From the NCBI GenBank assembly GCA_965213595.1, contig CBDBZO010000002.1:248001-312000 (forward strand): DNA of 64,000 nucleotides. Reading direction: 5' to 3'. Source of the stretch: JBCCFC01 sp965213595 (GTDB taxonomy: Bacteria > Chloroflexota > Anaerolineae > Caldilineales > Caldilineaceae). Positions 14,124-22,933 of this stretch are shown in pieces. Position numbers and translations under genes: made by a program. The notes beneath the pieces are model-generated. The model was not told the DNA's origin, searched no databases, and worked only from the letters and a program-made list of their open reading frames with translations. Each line of letters opens with the position of its first letter. Positions within the stretch are counted from its first letter, which is position 1.

Positions 14124-17100
14124 ATGTCCGATTCCCACTCCTCCCCCCCCTCCATGCAGGAGGTGATCCAGCGGCTGCACGACTACTGGTTGGCGCGCGG
14201 CTGCATGATTTGGCAGCCCTACAGCGAAAAAGTCGGCGCGGGCACGATGAACCCGGCAACGGTGCTGCGCGTGCTCGGCCCGGAGCCGTGGAACGTCGCC
14301 TACGTCGAGCCCTCCTTCCGCGCGGACGACGGACGCTACGCCGAAAATCCCAATCGGATGCAGATGCACAATCAGTATCAAGTCATCCTCAAGCCCGATC
14401 CCGGCAACCCGCAGGAGCTTTACCTCGGCAGCCTCGAAGCCATCGGCATCGACCGCAGCGAGCACGACATCCGCTTTGTCGAGGACAACTGGGAATCGCC
14501 CGCGCTGGGCGCGTGGGGGCTGGGCTGGGAGGTTTGGCTGGACGGACAGGAAATCACCCAGTTCACCTACTTCCAGCAGTCCGGCGGGCAGACGCTCGAC
14601 CCGGTCAGCGTCGAGATCACCTACGGGCTGGACCGCATTGTGATGTACCTGCAGGAGAAGCGGCAGGTGTGGGACATTGATGTTGATGGCGTGCATGACT
14701 ATCGCTCGATCTACGCGCCCGCCGAAATCGAGCACTCAATCTACAACTTCGAGCTGGCCAACGTCGAGCGCATGAAGATGCTCTTCGACATCTACCACGC
14801 CGAAGCGCAGTCCTGTATTGAGCGCGGCCTCATTATTCCCGCTCACGACATGGTGCTGCGCCAAAGCCACACCTTTAATTTGCTCGACGCCCGCGGCGCC
14901 GTCGGCGTGACTGAGCGCGCCAAATTTTTTGCAGACATGCGCAATCAGGCGCGGGCGATTGCGGAGCTGTACGTGGCGCAGCGGCAGCGCGAGGAGTATC
15001 CGTGGCTGGATGATGAGCAGGGGCAGGGGCGCAACGGAGCGGAAAACAAACAACAGAAAACGGAAAACGGAAAACGGAAAACGGAAAACGGCGTGCAGTC
15101 GTTTTTGCTTGAAATTGGCTCAGAGGAATTGCCGCCGCAGGATGTCGTCGCGGGGATTGCGCAGATGGAGGAGAAGCTGCCGCAGCTGCTCGACCAATAT
15201 CGACTGGCTTACGACGATGTTCGCATCGCTGCCACGACGCGTCGTCTCGCCGCGCTCGTGCGTGGCTTGCAGCCCCAGCAATCCGACGAGACGAGCGAAA
15301 AGCGCGGCCCCGCCCTGGATCGCGCCTACGATGCCGACGGCAACCCGACCAAGGCGGCGCAAGGCTTCGCCCGCGGCCAAGGTGTGGACGTGAGCGAGCT
15401 GGAGCAGCGCGACGGCTACGTCTACGCCGCCAAGCGCATCGAGGGGCAGGCCACGGCCAGCGTGCTGCCGGAGCTGTGCGTCGAGCTAATAGACGGGCTG
15501 CGCTGGGGCAAAACCATGCGCTGGAACTCTAGCAATCAGGGCTATCCCCGTCCGCTGCGCTGGCTGGTGTCGCTCTATGGCGAGGAGGTTGTGCCGTTCA
15601 CCTGGGCAGATGTGCCCAGCGGGCGCACCAGCCGCGGGCCGCGCTGGGCCGATGTCGACCAAGGCGCGGGCGAATTTTCCACCTTTGAAGTAGAGAGCGC
15701 GGACGATTACCTCGACGCCGTAGCCGACCAGGGCATCGTGCTGGAACGCAACGAGCGGCGCGCGCAAATTGCCGAGCAGGTGCGTGACGTTGCGGCTTCA
15801 ATTGGTGGACAAGTGCCGGATGAACCGGCGCTGCTGGACGAAGTCACCGATCTGGTGGAAGCGCCGCAGGCGCTGCTCGGCTCGTTCGAGGAGAAGTACC
15901 TGGAGCTGCCGTCACCCGTGCTGACGAGCGTGATGAAGAAGCACCAGCGCTACTTTCCGGTCTTTAAGGGCCAGCAAATGCTGCCCAACTTCATCACCGT
16001 CGCCAACGCCGTCAAGCTGGCGCACCCGGAGGTGGTGCGGCGCGGCAACGAGGGCGTAATCCGCGCCCGCTACGCCGACGCCGAGTTTTTCTACCGCCAG
16101 GATTCACAGCAAAAGCTGGACGCCTTTACCAAACGGCTCGCCACGCTCACCTTCCACGAGCAGCTCGGCTCGATGCTGGACAAGCAGCGGCGGCTGGAAA
16201 AGCTTGCGCCGCAAATTGCGCAAATGCTAAACGCCAGCGCCGACGAGATCCAGACGGTCGAGCGCGCGGCTTCGCTGAGCAAGAGCGACCTCGTCACCTC
16301 GATGGTGATTGAGATGACGAGTTTACAGGGCATTATCGGCGAAATTTACGCGCGCGGTGGCGGCGAATCACCCTCGGTGGCGCAGGCCATTCGCGAGCAC
16401 TACCTGCCCCGCTACGCCGGCGACGCCACGCCCGAAACCCTGCCCGGCCTCGCCCTCAGCCTGGCGGACAAATCCGACACCTTAATCGGATTAATTGGTG
16501 CGGGGGAGTCTGCTGCTGGTTCACGTGATCCGTTTGGAATGCGCAGAGTAGCTTTGGGCCTCATTGAAGCGCCTATTGCAACTGAAACCTCACTTTCGCT
16601 GAAGGCAGTGTTCGGGTTGACAGAGAAAGTATTACATGAAACGCTGGGCCAGTTCCCTGTTGAAGGTGTTGAAGTTGAGTCCAGCGTCATTGATTTAGCG
16701 TTGTTCACAGTTCGAGTTAGACTCTTTATTTGGTTGCGTAATCAGGAATACGCAGATGATATCGTAAAGGCTGTGGTTGGAAACTTGGAGCAGGTGGATG
16801 ATTTGCCTCGTCGAAGCGATAATCCTTATGCTGCTAAAGTCGCCTGTGTTGCGCTTGTGGAGATGATTGGCCAGCCCGATTGGGAGGGCACGTTTACGGC
16901 TTACGCCCGCTGCGCCCGCATCACGCGCAATCTGGATGAAGCGCTGCCGCTGAACGAGAACGCCTACGTCGAGCAGGTCGAGCGCGATTTGCATGCGGCC
17001 TACGTCGAAGCGCAGTCGCAGATGGAGGCAGCGGATGAGCCGTCGCGCGTGCTGGGCGAGCAGCTGCGCAGGCTGCAAAGCCCCATTAACGCCTTCTTCG

Positions 17101-17219
17101 ACAACGTGATGGTCAACGCCGAAGACGAGACGCTGCGGCGGGCGCGGCTGGCCTTGGTGCAGCACATTGCCGCGCTGCCGGATGGGGTGGCGCATTTGAG
17201 CAAGCTCCAGGGGTTCTAG
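14124..17219 (+). CDS. glyQS: Glycyl-tRNA synthetase, alpha-beta fusion
   Basis: Charges tRNA-Gly. Residues about 1-300 are the alpha subunit catalytic domain (MQEVIQRLHDYWLARGCMIW, GAGTMNPATVLRVLGPEPW, YVEPSFRADDGRYAENPNR). Residues about 325-1031 are the beta subunit (FLLEIGSEELPPQDV, then tRNA-binding and HD-like regions, ending in an anticodon-binding helical domain). In most bacteria these are two proteins; the fusion is known in a few lineages. The junction (about 303-325) is lysine, threonine and asparagine rich and is encoded by a tandem heptamer at 15054-15091. Start: AGGAAG lies upstream of the ATG. Both parts are full length. Confidence 0.95.
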   Translation: MSDSHSSPPSMQEVIQRLHDYWLARGCMIWQPYSEKVGAGTMNPATVLRVLGPEPWNVAYVEPSFRADDGRYAENPNRMQMHNQYQVILKPDPGNPQELYLGSLEAIGIDRSEHDIRFVEDNWESPALGAWGLGWEVWLDGQEITQFTYFQQSGGQTLDPVSVEITYGLDRIVMYLQEKRQVWDIDVDGVHDYRSIYAPAEIEHSIYNFELANVERMKMLFDIYHAEAQSCIERGLIIPAHDMVLRQSHTFNLLDARGAVGVTERAKFFADMRNQARAIAELYVAQRQREEYPWLDDEQGQGRNGAENKQQKTENGKRKTENGVQSFLLEIGSEELPPQDVVAGIAQMEEKLPQLLDQYRLAYDDVRIAATTRRLAALVRGLQPQQSDETSEKRGPALDRAYDADGNPTKAAQGFARGQGVDVSELEQRDGYVYAAKRIEGQATASVLPELCVELIDGLRWGKTMRWNSSNQGYPRPLRWLVSLYGEEVVPFTWADVPSGRTSRGPRWADVDQGAGEFSTFEVESADDYLDAVADQGIVLERNERRAQIAEQVRDVAASIGGQVPDEPALLDEVTDLVEAPQALLGSFEEKYLELPSPVLTSVMKKHQRYFPVFKGQQMLPNFITVANAVKLAHPEVVRRGNEGVIRARYADAEFFYRQDSQQKLDAFTKRLATLTFHEQLGSMLDKQRRLEKLAPQIAQMLNASADEIQTVERAASLSKSDLVTSMVIEMTSLQGIIGEIYARGGGESPSVAQAIREHYLPRYAGDATPETLPGLALSLADKSDTLIGLIGAGESAAGSRDPFGMRRVALGLIEAPIATETSLSLKAVFGLTEKVLHETLGQFPVEGVEVESSVIDLALFTVRVRLFIWLRNQEYADDIVKAVVGNLEQVDDLPRRSDNPYAAKVACVALVEMIGQPDWEGTFTAYARCARITRNLDEALPLNENAYVEQVERDLHAAYVEAQSQMEAADEPSRVLGEQLRRLQSPINAFFDNVMVNAEDETLRRARLALVQHIAALPDGVAHLSKLQGF
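15054..15091 (+). repeat. In-frame tandem heptamer forming the GlyQS linker
   Basis: Four to five copies of CGGAAAA run through the alpha-beta junction and encode a repeating T-E-N-G-K-R-K pattern. It is the only A-rich, low-complexity stretch in this GC-rich gene and resembles the intergenic spacer repeats of the window. Confidence 0.85.
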
Positions 17220-17257
17220 CAGATAAGTTCTTCGTGCTCTCCGCGGTAAAATTTACT

Positions 17258-17926
17258 ATGAAGTTACGATACGCTGCCGTTTTCGCCGCCGTCGCCTTTG
17301 CCGCCGCGGGTGCTTACACCGCGCTGCTGCTGAGGCCCGCGCTGGATTTGAACCGTGCGCAGCCGGTGCTGCTGCGCGGCGAGTGGATGCTCAACAATCA
17401 GGCGACGTGGACGATTGGCTGCTGGCTCTGGCTGCTGGCGATTTTCTCGTGGATGGTGCTGCTGGTGACGCTGATGTGGGCCTACTCACCAGCCCACCGC
17501 GTGCCGACCATGCTGCAATCCGGCCTGATCATCATTGGCGCACTGCTTTCGATCACCGGCGTTGTTTCGTGGATGGGGCTGCTGCCGGTCGCGCTGGGCA
17601 ACATCGAGGCGCTCGCGATTGACGCGCTTGCCCAGCGCGGCGATCTCATGCGTCTCGTTGACGGGCTGGCGTTGGGGCTGATCGGTGCGGGACTGTTTAT
17701 GGGCGGCGCCGTCACGGCGTGGCTCTCTGCTGATCTGGCACAGCTCGATTTGCTGCCCTGGCGCTGGGTGCTGCCGGGGATGGCGGCCGGCGCGCTGGCC
17801 GTGCCCGCGCCCTTTATTTTGCCCAGCCCTTGGCTGCCGGCGCTCGCTTGTCTCTCCCTCGTCACGTGGTCACTGCTCCTCGCCACTCGCTCCGAAATGC
17901 CAAGTGCCTTCCCCGAATGGCAGTAA
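17258..17926 (+). CDS. Integral membrane protein of unknown function
   Basis: 222 residues with about six hydrophobic segments (near 5-25, 50-72, 82-105, 130-155, 168-190 and 192-210). No family was recognised and no catalytic motif is visible. The frame opens at 17234; the ATG at 17258 (MKLRYAAVFAAVAF) places a hydrophobic segment right after a positively charged start and is preferred. It lies 38 bases after glyQS in the same direction and ends before a strong terminator, so it may be the last gene of the glyQS transcript. Confidence 0.6.
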   Translation: MKLRYAAVFAAVAFAAAGAYTALLLRPALDLNRAQPVLLRGEWMLNNQATWTIGCWLWLLAIFSWMVLLVTLMWAYSPAHRVPTMLQSGLIIIGALLSITGVVSWMGLLPVALGNIEALAIDALAQRGDLMRLVDGLALGLIGAGLFMGGAVTAWLSADLAQLDLLPWRWVLPGMAAGALAVPAPFILPSPWLPALACLSLVTWSLLLATRSEMPSAFPEWQ

Positions 17927-17975
17927 GCTCTTCGCCGCTTGCTCCCCAAAGTTTCTCATCAAATCACGTCACCAA

Positions 17976-18010
17976 AGGGGCGACCGAGCTGACTCGGTCG
18001 CCCCTCTTTT
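17976..18010 (+). terminator. Rho-independent terminator
   Basis: A perfect 13-bp stem AGGGGCGACCGAG/CTCGGTCGCCCCT (17976-17988 and 17993-18005) with a CTGA loop, followed by CTTTT. It closes the glyQS-membrane protein unit. Confidence 0.92.
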
Positions 18011-18112
18011 GATCTTACACATTATGAGTGAACACACAGAATTGCTAGGTACACCGTGTTACGGTAGCGCTACGAACCATTTCTGTTTTGAAACAAATCG
18101 AGGAGATTTTTG

Positions 18113-19744
18113 ATGCAACGTTTTTTGATTTTGCTAAGCTGTCTATTTCTAATCGTGGCCTGCGGTGGCGGCGCCGATGAACCCGACACCCCGCCGGGCG
18201 AACCCACGCTCGAAGGCACGCCAGTTGCCACCCTCACCCCCGATCCCGATGCGGCCCTGAGCGACGAGACCAGCGTGATCGACACGCTTGCCAACCTATC
18301 CGAATTCCAATCGATGACGGCGCTGATTCGACAGGTGGAGCTGACGGACAAGCTGCAAAGCGCCGGCCCCTACGTGCTGCTGGCCCCCACCGACGCCGCC
18401 TTCGAGGCGCTGCCCGAAGGCGTGCTCGCCGGGCTGACGGCGGACGAAACCGATCTGGCCGACGTAGTGATGTACCACATCATCGAGGGCGATTTTGATT
18501 CCGATGCCCTGCGCACCGCGGATGCGCCCATTCCTACGCTGCTCGGCGATGACTTTGACCCCGGTGACGTAGAATTTGGGGAGGAGCTGCCCGCTTCCAA
18601 CGGGCGCGTCTACCCCATTAACCAGGTGCTGATTCCGCCTTCCGTCGAGATAAATTCGCCGGAAGCCGATCAAGAAACGGTGGCGGAGGAAGCCGAAGAC
18701 GCGGAAGAGGCGCGAGCCGAGGCCGAAGTCGCCGAACAGAGCGATGCGCCGGAGGAGCCGACGGCTGAGCCGGAAGCCGTAACGGCCTTTCCCGAACAGC
18801 AGATCATCGACGAAGCCAGCGCCAGCGGCACGATTTTGGACGTCGTGAGCAGCGCCGAAGAACTCAGCCTGATTAGCGAACTGCTCAACGCCACCGAGCT
18901 CGCCCGTACGCTCAGCGAGGATGCGGGCCCCTTCACCTTCTTTGCGCCCACCAACGACGCCGTCAACGCGCTGGGCGAGGAGACGCTGTCGGTACTGCTT
19001 GGTGAGCCGCGCGCCCGCTTGGCGCCCATCCTCGGCTATCACCTTACCAATAGCGCCATCACCTCGGTGGAGCTAATCGACATTGCGCCGACTAACCTGC
19101 TGATGGTGGACGATGCCGAAGCGCTGATCAGCGTGGAAGGGGACGCCGTTTTCATCGATGATGCGCAGATTATCCAGTATGATATTGAAGCCGAAAATGG
19201 CCTCGTCCACGTGATCGACACCCTGCTGGTTCCGCCCACCGAGCGCGAATCGCTGCTGGAGGAGGACTCGGTTCTTACCAGCGAGCAGGCCACCGAGGAC
19301 GACAACCGCATCACCATCGATGATCGCGGTGAGATTAACAACCTGCTCGATACGCTGATCGCCGCCAGCGACGCCACGATTTTTGTTAGCCTCCTGGAGG
19401 ATGCCGATTTAACCGACCTGCTGCAATCGAACGAGGAGGGCCCCTTCACCATCTTCGCCCCCACCGATAGCGCCTTCCGCGACCTGCCCGAAGGCACGCT
19501 GGAGGCATTGAGCGAAGGGCCGGTGGGCAACCTCGCGCCGCTGCTGCTTGCTCACATCGTGCCGGGCGAATTCCGCACCGCCGATTTAGCCGATGGTGAA
19601 CTCGACACCTTGACCAATCAACCGCTCACCATCGCGCTCGACGGCGACATCATCAGCGTAAACGGGGCCCAAGTTGTCGCCAGCGACATCATCGCCGAGG
19701 ACGGCGTCATTCACTTTATCGACGACGTGCTGCTGATCGACTAA
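18113..19744 (+). CDS. Lipoprotein with three fasciclin (FAS1) domains
   Basis: 543-residue exported lipoprotein. The signal peptide ends in the lipobox LIVAC (lipidated cysteine near residue 17), followed by a short Pro/Thr-rich tether. Three FAS1 domains follow, each opening with an IDTL/ILDVV-type helix and containing the (F/L)APTD/N-(S/D/A)AF core: domain 1 about 45-180, domain 2 about 235-375, domain 3 about 400-543. A very acidic Glu/Ala linker (about 185-230) separates domains 1 and 2. FAS1 domains mediate adhesion, so a cell-surface role is likely. Start: GAGGAG lies ten bases upstream of the ATG at 18113. Single-gene unit. Confidence 0.9.
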   Translation: MQRFLILLSCLFLIVACGGGADEPDTPPGEPTLEGTPVATLTPDPDAALSDETSVIDTLANLSEFQSMTALIRQVELTDKLQSAGPYVLLAPTDAAFEALPEGVLAGLTADETDLADVVMYHIIEGDFDSDALRTADAPIPTLLGDDFDPGDVEFGEELPASNGRVYPINQVLIPPSVEINSPEADQETVAEEAEDAEEARAEAEVAEQSDAPEEPTAEPEAVTAFPEQQIIDEASASGTILDVVSSAEELSLISELLNATELARTLSEDAGPFTFFAPTNDAVNALGEETLSVLLGEPRARLAPILGYHLTNSAITSVELIDIAPTNLLMVDDAEALISVEGDAVFIDDAQIIQYDIEAENGLVHVIDTLLVPPTERESLLEEDSVLTSEQATEDDNRITIDDRGEINNLLDTLIAASDATIFVSLLEDADLTDLLQSNEEGPFTIFAPTDSAFRDLPEGTLEALSEGPVGNLAPLLLAHIVPGEFRTADLADGELDTLTNQPLTIALDGDIISVNGAQVVASDIIAEDGVIHFIDDVLLID

Positions 19745-19766
19745 TAGCCAGTACAGCAGTAGGTTC

Positions 19767-21216
19767 TGTCGAGTCTCATTAAGTTGAGTCAGGGAATCGT
19801 CTCATAAAGTCGTGCGTTTTGCTGCTGTTCCCAGCAAAAGGGCAGCGCTATCTGAAAAGAAGGGAAGCGAACGAAGTCGGTAATGCCGCCCATCAAGCCA
19901 TTTTTGCAGATGACCTTGAGGGCGAGATGGGTAATGGACTCGCCTGCTTCATCGGCAAAGCGCAAGTGACGCGTGTCGGCATCAAAGGTGATTTCCACCT
20001 GTTGGCGTTTCCATTTGGCGCCGAGAGAATAGACTTGGCCGCCAAGCGAAATCGTGCCTGCTTGACTAACAAAGCGAAACCAGCGACCTTGTGCGAGATA
20101 AGCATCGATGCGTTGCAGGTCGAGCAGGTCTCGTTCCCTGCTCAAGTCATAAGCTAAGCCAGAATGCAGCGCTTCCGGATGCGCCACCAGAGGTGGTTGA
20201 CCCGCGAGTGAGCGACAGGGCAGATGATGGTTAAGAAAGGTTCGCCGCTTTTCGAGCGCTGCATAAAGCGCCGACCAATCGGGAAAGGTGTGTCCCTGCA
20301 GAACTTGTTGGCTCCACAATTGATGAGAGCGTTCCGTCATCGCCTGGTCTTTCGGCTGGTGAACGCGAATAAAGCTTAACTGAATGCCCAAGCTAATGAG
20401 CCACAGATGAAAGCGTGTAGGAAAAGGCGACTTGCTGCGATTGTCGAAAAAGACGCTTTCGTGGTCGACTTGGATAGTCTGCGGCAAGCCCCATTCCATA
20501 AACGCTAGCCGGAGACAGGCCTGATAATCTTCCGTGCGCGCGTGCCGCTCCACTTTAGTTTGGCCCAGCCAGCAGGGATAGCTCAACAAACGTGCGTGGG
20601 AAAAGCGGTCATTCAGATGAATCAGACTCACGAAGCCGACGGTTGACATTTGTTCATACCCGCGTGCATCCATCTCCCAAACGTGATGAGCCTGGCCCGT
20701 CATGGGCGTCTGGCTTTCGGGTAAAACAACGGCTGGCTCCCGCTCTGCGACCAGCTTTTCTTCAGAGAGAAAGCGGGCGATGGTCGCGCGGCTGGGTAAC
20801 TTGGCATCAGCAAAGGCTTCGTGCAGGGCCAATTCGGCCCGCAAGGTCGTTGCGCCCCAACCGGGGTTTTCCTGCCGCCAGCGCTGAAGCGTCTCGCCAA
20901 TCTCCGGCGTAAAGCTGCTTAAGGCACCGCTGGCCGGACGACCCATCTGCGATTTCAGCCCGGCGCGCCCGCCTTGTCGACCGCGCTGTCGCCACTTTTG
21001 AATTGTGCGCTGCTGCCAGCCGAGTCGACGCGCCGTGCGGAACGACGCTTCGCCTTTCTCGGCTGACTCGACTATATCGACGCGCTCTTCTATCGTCGTG
21101 CTGACCATCGTTTCTCCCCTGCTTTTCCCAACGGAAATTTAGGAGGAAAATTCTACCTCAAAAACGCGCACGACTTTATGAGACGATTTTGGTACTCAAC
21201 TTAATGAGACTCAACA
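19767..21216 (-). mobile_element. Complete insertion sequence, DDE type, with 50-bp bipartite inverted repeats
   Basis: 1450-bp element. The ends at 19767-19816 and 21167-21216 match over 43 of 50 positions when inverted. Each end has two similar subsites, GTCTCATTAAGT and GTCTCATAAAGT, separated by six unmatched bases, as if for two transposase contacts. GTTC flanks both ends and fits a 4-bp target duplication. Removing the IS joins a GTAGGTTC left flank to CGTTGACATT, restoring the end of the MITE described at 21217-21707. Confidence 0.85.
19789..21108 (-). CDS. DDE transposase, IS481-like (rve integrase core)
   Basis: 439-residue transposase filling the IS. A helix-turn-helix region at about 1-60 (RTARRLGWQQRTIQKWRQRG) is followed by an rve core. 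Candidate catalytic acids are Asp in VWEMDARG, Asp in IQVDHESVFFDN and Glu in DQAMTERSHQ. The C-terminal part (about 350-439) probably binds DNA. The last residues (ARLYETIP) and the stop codon lie within the left inverted repeat. GGGGAG precedes the start. Intact, hence potentially active. Assignment to IS481 rather than a related rve family is tentative. Confidence 0.85.
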   Translation of the reverse strand: MVSTTIEERVDIVESAEKGEASFRTARRLGWQQRTIQKWRQRGRQGGRAGLKSQMGRPASGALSSFTPEIGETLQRWRQENPGWGATTLRAELALHEAFADAKLPSRATIARFLSEEKLVAEREPAVVLPESQTPMTGQAHHVWEMDARGYEQMSTVGFVSLIHLNDRFSHARLLSYPCWLGQTKVERHARTEDYQACLRLAFMEWGLPQTIQVDHESVFFDNRSKSPFPTRFHLWLISLGIQLSFIRVHQPKDQAMTERSHQLWSQQVLQGHTFPDWSALYAALEKRRTFLNHHLPCRSLAGQPPLVAHPEALHSGLAYDLSRERDLLDLQRIDAYLAQGRWFRFVSQAGTISLGGQVYSLGAKWKRQQVEITFDADTRHLRFADEAGESITHLALKVICKNGLMGGITDFVRFPSFQIALPFCWEQQQNARLYETIP

Positions 21217-21707
21217 GTTCCGTTGACATTTGGAAAGTGGCCCTCACCCCCCGCCCCCTCTTCCATGCTGGGAGAGGGGAGGTCGAGGCTCCCTTCCCCC
21301 ACGCCTTAGCTTTACTCAGAAGTAGGAGGAAGGGTGGCAAAGCGGGGAGGGCGGAGAAGAACCCCCATCCCCGGCCCTTCCCCCGCGAGCAGGGGAAGGG
21401 TGGCTGGTTGATGAAACGGTCGCGATGGGATTGTCTCTCTTTGTTTATCGAGCGGGTGATGTCAGAGAAGAGCCACAAGGGTAACGAGTCGACAGAAACC
21501 CCCTCCTTGCTGGCGGGGAGGGGGCTGGGGGTGGGGTCTGCCTGGCCCGCGGTGCGCTGAGCCTCGGTGGCGACTTGTGGGTAAAGCTTAGCACGCTGGG
21601 AGAGGGGAGTTTTTCGCTCTCTTCCCCACGAGTGGGGAAGGGTTGGGGGTGAGGGCGCGCTCGACCTCCCCGCCAAGCTCGTTTAGCAAAATGTTAACGG
21701 AACCTAA
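21217..21707. repeat. MITE-like palindromic element split by the IS
   Basis: The right end TTAACGGAACCTAA (21694-21707) mirrors the left end GTAGGTTC|CGTTGACA, whose first part is at 19759-19766 beyond the IS. Inside are several inverted blocks of the CCCTCACCCCC/GGGGGTGAGGG type around GGGAGAGG cores. The right arm (GCTAAACGAGCTTGGCGGGG in reverse) is shared with the 131-bp copy at 29637-29767. No gene was recognised in 21217-21838. The short frames here look like repeat shadows. Confidence 0.75.
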
Positions 21708-21757
21708 GCAGTAAGCAGTAGCTACCCCTCGATCGCTAAGGACTGCTGCTTACTGCT
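21707..21757. repeat. Self-complementary spacer repeat
   Basis: AGCAGTAAGCAG (21707-21718) is perfectly mirrored by CTGCTTACTGCT (21746-21757). Extra degenerate copies of GCAGTA and TGCTTGC lie outside the arms. It directly follows the MITE and precedes the next gene. Confidence 0.75.
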
Positions 21758-21838
21758 CGCTGCTTGCTAAATACCCCGCCCAGCTTCCTCGTGGTATACT
21801 GCTGGCGTAACCGTTCTCACACTTTCCGCGAGGATGCC

Positions 21839-22933
21839 ATGCAAACGCTACCCATTCCCGGCCCGCTCAGCCTTGGCGATCTGCTCGACCGGGCCTTTCG
21901 TCTCTACCAAGCCAACTTCCGCACGCTGATTACCGTCAGCGCTGTCTTCTACATCCCCTATGCCATTATCACCGGTCTGCTGACGGGGCAGACGATCGGT
22001 GGCTACTTTGGTATGTTGGGGGCACTCGATGCCGCGGCCACCGCGCCCGAAGAGTTTGGGGTGGATTTTGGGCCCGCCTTCTCGTTCTTTGGCGCAACGC
22101 TGTTGCTCAGCGTGGTCGGGATTGCGGTCGCGGGCTTTGTCTCCCTGGCGCTAACGGCCCAGCACTTGGCCCACCTGCGCGGTGAATCGCTGAGCCTGGG
22201 TGCAAGCGTTCACACCGCGAGCCGGCGATTTTGGGCCTGGCTCGGTATGAATGCCGTGCGGGTGCTGGCCGTTATCGGGGTTTCGCTGGTTGCGTCCGTG
22301 CTGCTAATCTGTGGCGCAACGGCGGTCATCGCCGTGGGTGGCGCGGGCGTGGGCGGCTTGTTTACGAGCGGAGATGTCGCGCCGTGGGCGCAGGGCGTTG
22401 CCGTGGCTGGGACGGTTGTCGTCTTTGTCGTGCTCTACCTCGTGATGATCGCGATTATCCTGCTGCCGGTGGGCTATCTCTTTGCCCGCTGGGTGGCGGC
22501 CGTGCCCGGCCTTCTCGATCAGCGCTGGGGCGCAGTCGAATCGCTGCGCCAAAGCTGGCGGCTGACGCGCGGTCGATTTTGGCGCGCATTTGGCTATCTA
22601 GCGCTGCTCTCCGTTCTCAGCTTCATCGTTGTTTCCGTGCCGCAAATTGTCATCCAGCAGCTGCTGACCCTGGTGCTGCTGGACAATATCGGCGTTGCCT
22701 TTGGCCTCTCCACCGCCTTTAGCTCGCTGCTAACGGTGCTGTGGCAGCCGCTCTTCACCGCCGCCATCGTGCTGCTCTATTTCGATCTGCGCGTGCGCAG
22801 CGAAAGCTACGATCTCGATCTGCGCGTGCAGCAGATCGAGCAGGCGGTCAACGCCAGCGCACAGGGAGACGGCGTCGAACACCTGGGCCAAGCGGGCGAC
22901 GTGGAAAACGCGCCGATTTCTCATGCAGCGTAA
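21839..22933 (+). CDS. Membrane protein resembling the glycerophosphodiesterase membrane domain family
   Basis: 364 residues with about six hydrophobic segments. The start LGDLLDRAFRLYQANFRTLI is the typical opening of the GPDPase-membrane-domain-like proteins that occur beside DUF4129 genes. No phosphodiesterase catalytic domain is present, so it is probably a structural or transport-type membrane protein. The ATG at 21839 follows GCGAGGA and replaces a longer open frame from 21764. Its last 11 bases overlap the next gene, which indicates translational coupling. Confidence 0.7.
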   Translation: MQTLPIPGPLSLGDLLDRAFRLYQANFRTLITVSAVFYIPYAIITGLLTGQTIGGYFGMLGALDAAATAPEEFGVDFGPAFSFFGATLLLSVVGIAVAGFVSLALTAQHLAHLRGESLSLGASVHTASRRFWAWLGMNAVRVLAVIGVSLVASVLLICGATAVIAVGGAGVGGLFTSGDVAPWAQGVAVAGTVVVFVVLYLVMIAIILLPVGYLFARWVAAVPGLLDQRWGAVESLRQSWRLTRGRFWRAFGYLALLSVLSFIVVSVPQIVIQQLLTLVLLDNIGVAFGLSTAFSSLLTVLWQPLFTAAIVLLYFDLRVRSESYDLDLRVQQIEQAVNASAQGDGVEHLGQAGDVENAPISHAA

